From the NCBI GenBank assembly GCA_963803115.1, contig CAWDLN010000020.1, forward strand, positions 1 to 64,000: a DNA stretch of 64,000 nt, read 5' to 3'. Position numbers and translations under genes: made by a program. Below the pieces are notes generated by a model, which did not search any database, was not told the origin of the DNA, and was given only the letters and a program-made list of their open reading frames with translations. The DNA is from DATBGZ01 sp963803115. Its GTDB lineage: Bacteria; Actinomycetota; Actinomycetes; Mycobacteriales; Micromonosporaceae. Shown here piece by piece: positions 8,155 through 15,784 of this stretch (position 1 is the stretch's first letter; every line of letters begins with the position of its first letter).

Positions 8155-9657
8155 TCACGGGACCAGAAGATGCCTCATGATCTTGCCCAGAGCGTTGCGC
8201 GGAATGGACTCGACGACGTGCCACTCACGAGGGCGCTTGTACGACACCAGGCGCTCCTCGCACCATGTGTCCAGTTCGGACGAAAGTGTGCCGGCGGCAG
8301 CCGCCGACGACGGGACCACGAACGCCACGACCGTCTCGCCCCACCGCGCCGAGGGCGCGCCCACGACCGCCGCGTCGGCCACCAATTCATGGGTGCGCAG
8401 GAGCTCCTCCACCTCGCGCGGATAGACGTTGTATCCGCCGGAAATGATGAGTTCCTTGGCGCGGCCGCTGATCGTGAGGTACCCGTCATCCGACATGGTC
8501 CCCAAGTCACCGGTACGAAACCAACCGTCCGATGTGTACGCAGACGCCGTGGCCGCGGGATTGTCGAGGTACCCGGAAATGACGTTGGGACCGTGCACCA
8601 CGATCTCCGCCGTGCCACCCTCGCGCGGCTCGAGTCGTAGCTCAACGCGGGGCAGGGGGAAGCCCACCGTGCCCGGTCGCCGCTCGCCGTCGTACGGGTT
8701 CGAAACGAGCATCACGGTCTCCGTCATGCCGTACCGCTCCAGGACCACCTGGCCGCTGCCAAGCCAGATCGCCTCATGCAGTTCGGCTGGTAGCGGCGCG
8801 GACCCGCTCACCGCGAGCCGGAGTCTCGACAGCGACCCGAGTCGCGGAGATTCGGCCAGACGGTGGTACATCGTCGGCACTCCGAACAAGAGCGAGGCTC
8901 CGTTCTCAATGGCATCGCCGACAAAGGATGGGGAAAACGGCCCAAGAACGGCTCCGCCGCCAGCAACGAGAGTGCCGTGCAGGCCGACGCCGAGACCGTG
9001 CACATGGAACAACGGCAGGCACAGCGCGAGGGTGTCGTCGGGCGTCCACCGCCACGCCAGCCGCACGGCGTGCGCGCTCGCGAGCAGATTTCCGTGCGAG
9101 AGCGGCACGCCCTTCGGCTGGCCCGTCGTGCCTGAGGTGTAGATGATCAGTGCCGTGTCCTCGGTTGCCGCCGCGTCGAGCACGAGACCGGAGCCGCGAG
9201 CCGGCAATGCCTCAAGGGCGGTCGTTGTCACGAGACACCCGGCCGCGGACAGCCGCGACGGATCGTCAAGCACCGCGAGCGCCGGCTCGGCGGCGGCCGC
9301 CAGGCCGGCCATCTCAGTCGCGGAGTAGCCCGTGTTCGCCGGTACGACGGTCAGACCCGCGCGCAGCGCGCCGACGTAGGCCACGACCATCTCGACAGTC
9401 GTCCCGGCCGAGAGCAACACCCGGTCGCCCGGCACCAGGCCGGCGGCGGCGTATCGCTGGGCGGCGGTTCCCGAGCGTTCCTCCAGCCCCTCGGCCGAAA
9501 CGCGCTCCCCGTCCAATGTAGACAGGGCCACTCGCGTCGGGTCCGCGGCCCAGGACCGGATGAAGGCGCCGGGCAACGATCCGCCGTCGGCAAGGTCCAC
9601 CGATGCCGGAGCCATCCCCGGCGGCAGGTGGATGGCCCAGGCGGGATCAGACGGCAC
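8155..9657 (-). CDS. Malonyl-CoA synthetase-like acyl-CoA ligase
   Basis: A 500-residue AMP-forming ligase. It shows the P-loop IIYTSGTTGQPKGV, the adenylate motifs YGMTE and DGWFRTGDLG, and the C-terminal catalytic lysine in RNALGKIM. The stretch CLPLFHVHGLGVGLHGTL and then LLFGVPTMYHRLAE is what I recall from malonyl-CoA synthetases (MatB), making malonate or a close short diacid the likely substrate, to be joined to CoA with ATP. The GTG at 9657 is chosen because it lies 2 nt after the stop of the barbiturase-family gene, implying translational coupling; the longer open frame upstream overlaps that gene. The coupling fits malonate as the end product of barbiturate degradation. Confidence 0.75.
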   Translation of the reverse strand: MPSDPAWAIHLPPGMAPASVDLADGGSLPGAFIRSWAADPTRVALSTLDGERVSAEGLEERSGTAAQRYAAAGLVPGDRVLLSAGTTVEMVVAYVGALRAGLTVVPANTGYSATEMAGLAAAAEPALAVLDDPSRLSAAGCLVTTTALEALPARGSGLVLDAAATEDTALIIYTSGTTGQPKGVPLSHGNLLASAHAVRLAWRWTPDDTLALCLPLFHVHGLGVGLHGTLVAGGGAVLGPFSPSFVGDAIENGASLLFGVPTMYHRLAESPRLGSLSRLRLAVSGSAPLPAELHEAIWLGSGQVVLERYGMTETVMLVSNPYDGERRPGTVGFPLPRVELRLEPREGGTAEIVVHGPNVISGYLDNPAATASAYTSDGWFRTGDLGTMSDDGYLTISGRAKELIISGGYNVYPREVEELLRTHELVADAAVVGAPSARWGETVVAFVVPSSAAAAGTLSSELDTWCEERLVSYKRPREWHVVESIPRNALGKIMRHLLVP

Positions 9658-9659
9658 TG

Positions 9660-10769
9660 TCAGCCGCCCAGGTCGACGATCGCGGCTACCGGCCCGCCGC
9701 CGTCGGGGCCCTGGTGCGCCGCCGATACCGACACGAAGACGGCAGGATCTCCGGTGACTGCGGCCGCGACGCCGCCGACGCACGCCTTGATCTGACGGTG
9801 CCAATGGACGTCCGAATCGTCCAGCATCGCGTTTCGACGTCCGCGCACCATGCCGTCGCGGGACGCCTCACACTTGAGGAACACATTGACCAACCGTCCG
9901 TCCAGATCGGACGGATGGGGTCGCTCGGGCAGATCCAGACCAGCGTCCCGGATGGCCGCCCAGATCCCGTCAGCATCAAGGGCATCCTTCATGATCGAGT
10001 GGCCGACGCGGTAGCGGCCGCCGATGCCCCTCGCGTTGCCGACGACCACCACCTGCGCCTGGTCGAGCTCCACTCCGGACGAGCACGACGAGACGGACGA
10101 GTACAGGTCGAGGCGGTGCATGACGTCCTGGTCGGCGGGCAGGTCGATCTCACCAAGGGCAACGCCAATGCCCAGCGCGGTCGTTCCGTTGGAGAGGTCC
10201 ATCGACTCGTGGGTGTGCTCCGTCCACACCGTCTGTCCGCGGGTCTTGGCGTCGCGGATCGTATGGATAGTCAGCAGCGGTGTCTTCGTCTGTACATAGT
10301 GGACATCGGAAGGATCGGTGATGCCGGCGCGTGACATCGCCTCCTTGACCGCGGCGGCGACCTTCTCGATCATCGGCCGGCGGCCGATCTCCTCGGGTAG
10401 GAGTTGCTCGCTCATGGCGAAGCCGACCGTCAGCCGAGGCTCATCAGTGGCGGGTGCCCGGTCCGCCGGCACCGTGGCAAATATCGTCGCGTGCGGCGAC
10501 AACACGCCGTCGGTACCGCCGGACCATACGATCGGGATCTGCTTCACCTCGTCGGCGCTGCGGGTGCCACGGTCCGCCAGCACCTCCCGGAACGCCCGGT
10601 CGGCGATGATCCGCGTGTAATCGTTGACCCCGCCGTTTCCCTCGGTCTTGCCAATAACGGCGATGACGCGGTCCGCGTCGACCGCACCGGAATCAATGAG
10701 ATCGGTGAGTCCGGACGCGTCCGAGACGTGCCCGATCAGCACCTTACGAACCTCGATAGCCTCAGGCAC
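9660..10769 (-). CDS. Barbiturase / cyanuric acid amidohydrolase family (AtzD/TrzD) enzyme
   Basis: 369 residues, the normal length of the ring-opening amidohydrolase family. Conserved blocks of its three pseudo-repeats are visible: GKTEGNGGVNDYTR near residue 41, SSVSSCSSGVELDQ in the middle, and SVSAAHQGPDGGGPVAAI near the end, which together carry the family's Ser-Lys dyads. Members either open cyanuric acid to carboxybiuret or barbiturate to ureidomalonate. Actinobacterial barbiturases act in oxidative uracil/thymine catabolism. The genes around it (molybdenum hydroxylase, MatB-like ligase, carbamate kinase) favour barbiturate. It begins 2 nt after the carbamate kinase stop and is followed 2 nt later by the ligase. 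Substrate choice remains an inference. Confidence 0.85.
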   Translation of the reverse strand: MPEAIEVRKVLIGHVSDASGLTDLIDSGAVDADRVIAVIGKTEGNGGVNDYTRIIADRAFREVLADRGTRSADEVKQIPIVWSGGTDGVLSPHATIFATVPADRAPATDEPRLTVGFAMSEQLLPEEIGRRPMIEKVAAAVKEAMSRAGITDPSDVHYVQTKTPLLTIHTIRDAKTRGQTVWTEHTHESMDLSNGTTALGIGVALGEIDLPADQDVMHRLDLYSSVSSCSSGVELDQAQVVVVGNARGIGGRYRVGHSIMKDALDADGIWAAIRDAGLDLPERPHPSDLDGRLVNVFLKCEASRDGMVRGRRNAMLDDSDVHWHRQIKACVGGVAAAVTGDPAVFVSVSAAHQGPDGGGPVAAIVDLGG

Positions 10770-10771
10770 GG

Positions 10772-11722
10772 TCAGCCCTCTCCCTTCATCGTGACCACGG
10801 TTCCGGCTCGGCCGGCGGCGCCATCGGCGATGTTATCGAGCGATGTAATCACTGCCCGATCGCCTCCCGCTTCGACGAACCGGCACACCGCCTCGACCTT
10901 CGGCCCCATCGAACCACTCGCAAAGTGGCCGTCGGCCTGCAGCTCCCGCAACCGGGCCACGGTCACCGCGCCGATGCGGCGTTCGTCGGCTGTACCGAAA
11001 CCAACCGAAACCGCGGGCACGTCGGTCGCGATGACGAGCACGTCGGCCGCGACAGCCCGGCCCAGAAGGGCAGCCGAGAGATCCTTGTCGATGACCGCCT
11101 CGACCCCATGCACGGTGCCGTCCGGATCGCGTACCACCGGAATCCCCCCGCCGCCGGCCGCCACCACGACGAATCCCAGGGCGAGCAGTGCCGCGACCGG
11201 CGTCGAGTCGAGAATCTCCACGGGCTCGGGCGACGCCACCACTCGTCGCCATCCCTTCTCACCCCGGTCCTGCCACACTTGCCCGTGATCGATCATCACC
11301 CGCGCCTCGGCCTCGGGCAGGAACCGGCCGATCGGCTTGCTCGGTTCCCGGAAATGCGGATCGTCGGGATCGACTCGGGTACGGGTAACCAGGGCCGCCA
11401 TGGGCTTGTCCACCCCGCGGGCGGCGAGCGCCATAGGTACCGCGTTGAGCAGCATCGCCCCGATGGTGCCCTGCGTCTGCGCGCCGCACCAGTCCAGCGG
11501 TACGGGCGGCACCACCGATGCGGCGAGTTCGTTCTTCACCAACAAGTTCCCGACCTGGGGCCCATTTCCGTGGGTGAGCACCACCTCCGCACCGCCGGCC
11601 ACGACGTCCGCGATGGGACCGGCCGCTCGGGTTATCGCGGCGATCTGGTCGTCCGGACGGGCCCCACCGTCCGGTGCCGTTATGGCGTTGCCCCCGAGGG
11701 CGATCAGCACGCGCGTGCTCAT
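10772..11722 (-). CDS. Carbamate kinase (catabolic)
   Basis: 316 residues with the amino-acid-kinase fold. It starts RVLIALGGNAI, followed by LTHGNGPQVGNLL, the SKPIGRFL-type segment, VVAAGGGGIPVV, AVIDKDLSAALL and the closing FASGSMGPKVEA block, all standard carbamate kinase motifs. It transfers phosphate between carbamoyl phosphate and ADP; in catabolic clusters it makes ATP, CO2 and ammonia. It overlaps hydantoinase B by 4 nt (ATGA) and is followed by the barbiturase-family gene, so it is in the same operon. It is the natural partner of the FdrA/DUF1116/DUF2877 set at 25661-29474, which is encoded on the other arm of the locus. Confidence 0.92.
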   Translation of the reverse strand: MSTRVLIALGGNAITAPDGGARPDDQIAAITRAAGPIADVVAGGAEVVLTHGNGPQVGNLLVKNELAASVVPPVPLDWCGAQTQGTIGAMLLNAVPMALAARGVDKPMAALVTRTRVDPDDPHFREPSKPIGRFLPEAEARVMIDHGQVWQDRGEKGWRRVVASPEPVEILDSTPVAALLALGFVVVAAGGGGIPVVRDPDGTVHGVEAVIDKDLSAALLGRAVAADVLVIATDVPAVSVGFGTADERRIGAVTVARLRELQADGHFASGSMGPKVEAVCRFVEAGGDRAVITSLDNIADGAAGRAGTVVTMKGEG

Positions 11723-13551
11723 ATCCAGTCGACCTCGGCGTGGGTCGCGCCGCCGGCCAGCGCTGGGTAGCCCGGACCGCGGTCGAAGAACGGTTCGGTC
11801 GCCGGTCGAGCCAGGCGCCGCCGTACCCGCTCCTCATCGGAGGGGGTCACGTCCACGGCTCCGTCGACCACTCGTACGGCGTAGTCTTGCCACGCACCCT
11901 CGACGGAGACCTTGCCCCAGGCCACATCCGTGAGCACGTCGTCGTACGGCCGCTCCAACGGATCGCCCCACCCGCCGCCGCCCGTGGTCCGGATCCGGAT
12001 CACCTCGCCCGCCCGCACCGGCTCCGCGTCGGCCAGCGCGTCGACGGCCCGCTCGTTCGGACCGCCGGGATCGACCACGACACTAAACGGCCGCCCGGCC
12101 CGGCCCCCACGCACGCCCCAGCAAGCGAGCACCGATCTGTCCGCAATGGACATGAAGCTACAGTCACGCAGCATCCGGATGTGCTTGTCGTATCCGAGGC
12201 CGCCTCGATGACGGCCCGGGCCGCCCGAGTCGGTCGCCAAACCGAGCCGCTCCACCACGAACGGCCACCGCGCCTCGGCGAACTCGACCGGGATGTTGCG
12301 CGAGTCCGGCACGACGTGGATGGTGTCCTCGCCGTCGGCGTACCAGCGCCCGCCCGAGCCGCCACCAAGCACCTCCCGCATGAGGTACGGCATGCCGTCA
12401 GCATCCTCGCCATAGACGCCGGTGTATCGAATGGTCTCCTGGTCGGCGGGCATTCGACCATCCACGGCCTTGGCGAGCACGCCGGCGAGTACGCCCAAGA
12501 GGCGAAGGATGACAAAGGTACGGGCGTTGGTGGGCGCGGGGAACACCGGCGTGAGCAGTGTCCCTTTTGGAGGGAATCGCATCTCGATCAGCGGTACCAC
12601 CCCCTCGTTGACGTCGAGCTGAGCCATGCGTTCGGGGGTGTCCGCCAGGTTTCGCAGGATGGGCGCCAGCCACTTCGCGAGGAAGACCCCGTCGGCGTAG
12701 TCGGCGCAGTGGTTGATGGGCCCCTTCGCCTGCGGACCGGTGCCGGCGAAATCGAGCACAAGCTTCTCCGGCGTCTTCGTGAGCGTGATGCGCTGCGCGT
12801 GCAGCCTCGGCGGGTCCACCCCGTCGTGCTCGGCGTAGTCCTCCCACACGTAGGTGCCGTCCGGGATTTTTGCCAGCACCTCCCGCCGGAAGGTCTGCGT
12901 GGTGGCGTCGATGATGGCGTCGAAGCACCCCTCGACGGCGTCTCGACCATACCGAGCAAACATCTCGCCCAGTCGGCGCGCGCCCATGAGGCAGGCCGAG
13001 CACTCCGCGTCGAGATCGGCCGCGAGCGAGTCCGGCATCCGGGAGTTTCGCGTCATGATCTTGAGTGCCGCCTCATTCGGCACCCCGGCGTCCCAGAGTC
13101 GGATCGGCGGCACCATCAGCCCCTCTTCGAACACGCTGGTCGCGTGTGAGGGCATCGAGCCGGGCACCGCGCCGCCGATGTCGTCGTGATGGCCGAAGGC
13201 CTGCACGAACGCCACTACCTCGCCGTCGTGGAAGACCGGGACGGTAACACAAAGGTCGGGTAGGTGGCCGATGCCACCCTCGGAGAGATACACGTCGTTA
13301 TGGAAGAACACGTCGCCCGGGCGCATCGTCTCCAGTGGATAGTCGCGCACCACGGGATGGACCAGGGCCGAGTACGACCGGCCGGTCAGCTTACGCAGCT
13401 TGCGGTCGTGGATGCCGGCCCGGAAGTCGTGGGCATCCCGGATCATCGGTGATCGGGCGGTCCGCCCGATAGCGGTCTCGACCTCCTTCTCGATCGAGGC
13501 GAGGCTGCCCTTCACGATCTCCAACAGCACCGGATCGACGCCCAGTGTCAT
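11719..13551 (-). CDS. hyuB: Hydantoinase B / N-methylhydantoinase-oxoprolinase B subunit
   Basis: A 610-residue HyuB-type protein. It starts VDPVLLEIVKGSLASIEKE (cited in part) and carries FFHNDVYLSEGGIGHLPD, the GHHDDIGGAVPGS block, SGGPGRHRGGLG and the C-terminal TTGGGGWGDP motif, all typical of the family. With HyuA it forms an ATP-dependent hydrolase of cyclic amides such as hydantoins, N-methylhydantoin or 5-oxoproline. It overlaps hyuA by 4 nt at its start and carbamate kinase by 4 nt at its end, so subunits and kinase are translationally coupled. The actual ring substrate in this operon is unknown. Confidence 0.92.
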   Translation of the reverse strand: MTLGVDPVLLEIVKGSLASIEKEVETAIGRTARSPMIRDAHDFRAGIHDRKLRKLTGRSYSALVHPVVRDYPLETMRPGDVFFHNDVYLSEGGIGHLPDLCVTVPVFHDGEVVAFVQAFGHHDDIGGAVPGSMPSHATSVFEEGLMVPPIRLWDAGVPNEAALKIMTRNSRMPDSLAADLDAECSACLMGARRLGEMFARYGRDAVEGCFDAIIDATTQTFRREVLAKIPDGTYVWEDYAEHDGVDPPRLHAQRITLTKTPEKLVLDFAGTGPQAKGPINHCADYADGVFLAKWLAPILRNLADTPERMAQLDVNEGVVPLIEMRFPPKGTLLTPVFPAPTNARTFVILRLLGVLAGVLAKAVDGRMPADQETIRYTGVYGEDADGMPYLMREVLGGGSGGRWYADGEDTIHVVPDSRNIPVEFAEARWPFVVERLGLATDSGGPGRHRGGLGYDKHIRMLRDCSFMSIADRSVLACWGVRGGRAGRPFSVVVDPGGPNERAVDALADAEPVRAGEVIRIRTTGGGGWGDPLERPYDDVLTDVAWGKVSVEGAWQDYAVRVVDGAVDVTPSDEERVRRRLARPATEPFFDRGPGYPALAGGATHAEVDWI

Positions 13552-15677
13552 AATGCCTCCCCCGCGCGAGAAAGGGCACCTTCATGGCCATTTTCCGTAT
13601 GGAAGGTGCCCTTCCTTTCCACGACGAGATTGCCGTAGCCGTCCACGGTGGCGGTGAACCCGGGGTGCAGCGGCAAGGTGGCGCCGTACTCCTCGATGAC
13701 GGCGGGGCCACTGACCACCGCCCCGGCGGGTAGGTCGGGTCGCCAATAGATCGGTGTCGGCGCGTACCCGGCGCCGGCGTCGAAACAGACGGGACGCTCC
13801 CCTGTGGACACAACCGCGCCGCCGACCGATGCTCGGCGTAGGCCCGGCCGGCGGATCGGACCGATCCCAGTGACGCGCAGGTTCACCCACTCCACCTGCT
13901 GCTCCGGCCGATCCCGGAAGCAGTAGCCGTACAACTGCTCGTGTGCGTCGTGGAACGCGGCGACGGCGGCATCGGCCACCGCCGGTGAGAAGGGGCCATC
14001 GATGATGGGTACCCGTACCTCAAAGGCCTGGCCGAAGTAACGCAGATCGGCGGTGGGAACGAACCGTTGCGCGTCCGGCTCGAAACCCTCGGCCTGAAGC
14101 GCGACCGCCGCCCGCGAGCGCAGGACATCGAGTTCGGCCGCGACCGACGAGTGGTCGAGTTGCCGGTGCCGCGCCACGTGAGTCTGCACGTGATCTACCT
14201 TGACGTCGACGGTGAGCAGCCCGAAGGCGGACAGGTTGCCCGGATCACGCGGCACCACGCCGACCGGCACGCCCACGATGTCGATCAACCGGCACAACAG
14301 CAGCGAACCGGAGCCACCGAACGTGGTAAGCGCGAAGTCCCGTACGTCCAGTCCACGTTGGACAGTGATCTGGCGCAGCGCGTTGGCCTGGTTCCACGCC
14401 GAGATCTCGAGGATCCCGGCCGCGGTCGCCGTCGGGTCGAGGCCCAGCTTCGCGCCGAGGTCGGTCAGGCCCTCGAGTGCGGCCGCCGGATCGAGCGGCA
14501 ACTCGCCCGCGAGCAGATGCGGCGGAATGCGCCCCAGTACCAGGTGCGCGTCGGTGACGGTGGGCTCCACACCACCCCGCCCGTAGCAGAGGGGGCCCGG
14601 ATCCGCGCCGGCCGACCGCGGACCGACCTTGAGCGATCCCTCCGGAGCGAGCCAGGCCACCGAGCCACCGCCCGCGCCGACGGTCACGATGTCGATCATG
14701 GGAATCTTGCACGGAAACGCGCCGACGGTGCCCTCGGTGGTCAGCGCCGGCTCGCCGTGACGTACCACACTGACGTCGGTCGACGTGCCACCACCGTCCA
14801 ATGTGAGCACTCGATCGTACCCAGCCGCCTGGGTCACCAGCGCCGCCCCGAGAGCACCGGCCGCAGGTCCAGACAGGACGGTGGTCACGGGCTGGTGTAC
14901 GACCTCATCGGCGGACAACACGCCGCCGTTGGACTTCATGATGTGAAATGGCACCTCAGAGCCGGCGAACGCGGTGAGCTCTCGCCTCAAACGGGACACA
15001 TAGGCGGCCACCCGAACCTTGACCGCGGCGTCCACCAGCGTGGTCATGGCCCGTTCGTACTCCCGGTACTCCCGCAACACCTCGTGCGACACGGAAACCA
15101 CGGCATCGGGGAATTCCTCCGCGAGGGTGCTGCGCATCCGCTCCTCGTGCGAGGGGTTCGCGTACGCGTGCAGGAAACAGACGCCTATCGTGGTGACCCC
15201 GCGTTCTCGCAGCGATCTCGTGGCCCGGCGCGCTCCGTCGACGTCGAAGGGCCGTAGCTCCGTCCCGCGGTGGTCGAGGCGACCGCCGACCGTTCGGACC
15301 AGATCCGCCGGCACGATGCGCGGCGGCTTCACCCAGAAGTAACTGTTGCCGTATCCGTCGGGGACGCTCTGCCGGGCGATCTCGAGCAGGTGCTCGAAGC
15401 CCTCGGTTGTGATGAAGCCGATGCCCGTGACCTCGCCGGTCAGTAGCTGGTTCGTGGCGACGGTCGTGCCATGGCTGACCGATGCGAGGTCGGCCGGGCC
15501 GGCGCCCAAGGCAGAAAGCGCCTTACGGATGCCGGTGAGGAAGCCCTCGGCCGGATCGGCCGGCGTCGAGGGCGTCTTCACCGCGAGTAGCTCACCGGAA
15601 TCCTCGTCCAGGGCGACCACGTCCGTGAACGTCCCGCCGGTGTCGATACCGACGCGGATCCGCCTGCCGCCAGTCAC
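13548..15677 (-). CDS. hyuA: Hydantoinase A / N-methylhydantoinase-oxoprolinase A subunit
   Basis: 709 residues with the ASKHA-type ATP-binding start RVGIDTGGTFTDVV, the second phosphate block SHGTTVATNQLL, the LTLDGGGTSTDV segment and SVAWLAPEGSLKVGPRSAGA-type sequence. The start is a GTG at 15677. The last roughly 16 residues (KGTFHTENGHEGALSR...) are encoded by a palindromic repeat (13572-13613), so the native C-terminus appears to have been extended or replaced by an inserted repeat. The gene leads a five-gene operon: hyuA, hyuB, carbamate kinase, barbiturase-family enzyme, ligase. A STAND ATPase gene ends 107 bases upstream on the same strand. Confidence 0.92.
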   Translation of the reverse strand: MTGGRRIRVGIDTGGTFTDVVALDEDSGELLAVKTPSTPADPAEGFLTGIRKALSALGAGPADLASVSHGTTVATNQLLTGEVTGIGFITTEGFEHLLEIARQSVPDGYGNSYFWVKPPRIVPADLVRTVGGRLDHRGTELRPFDVDGARRATRSLRERGVTTIGVCFLHAYANPSHEERMRSTLAEEFPDAVVSVSHEVLREYREYERAMTTLVDAAVKVRVAAYVSRLRRELTAFAGSEVPFHIMKSNGGVLSADEVVHQPVTTVLSGPAAGALGAALVTQAAGYDRVLTLDGGGTSTDVSVVRHGEPALTTEGTVGAFPCKIPMIDIVTVGAGGGSVAWLAPEGSLKVGPRSAGADPGPLCYGRGGVEPTVTDAHLVLGRIPPHLLAGELPLDPAAALEGLTDLGAKLGLDPTATAAGILEISAWNQANALRQITVQRGLDVRDFALTTFGGSGSLLLCRLIDIVGVPVGVVPRDPGNLSAFGLLTVDVKVDHVQTHVARHRQLDHSSVAAELDVLRSRAAVALQAEGFEPDAQRFVPTADLRYFGQAFEVRVPIIDGPFSPAVADAAVAAFHDAHEQLYGYCFRDRPEQQVEWVNLRVTGIGPIRRPGLRRASVGGAVVSTGERPVCFDAGAGYAPTPIYWRPDLPAGAVVSGPAVIEEYGATLPLHPGFTATVDGYGNLVVERKGTFHTENGHEGALSRAGEAL
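13572..13613. repeat. AAGGGCACC palindromic repeat inside the hyuA 3' end
   Basis: The arms aagggcaccttc (13572-13583) and gaaggtgccctt (13602-13613) pair perfectly across an 18-base loop. Half-copies of the same word occur near 23847 (aaagggcacc). It is read in frame as the hyuA tail and ends about 20 bases before hyuB starts. Confidence 0.7.
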
Positions 15678-15784
15678 TCCGTCAGTCTCTCCTCAGCCAC
15701 GGCGGCTTGGGACGGCAAACCCTGACGATCGCGCCTCCGGACACCGGCAAGATCACCCGAACCGTGTGCTGACGCCGGCCGAGG

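Noticed and set aside
8690..8710. tRNA T-loop-like GGTTCGAAA
   Set aside because: It lies inside the ligase coding sequence and no cloverleaf can be built around it. No tRNA or rRNA genes were recognised in the window.
11674..13149. 491-codon plus-strand frame opposite hyuB and the carbamate kinase end
   Set aside because: Antisense of strongly conserved hydantoinase B; composition is His/Arg/Val-rich with no motif.
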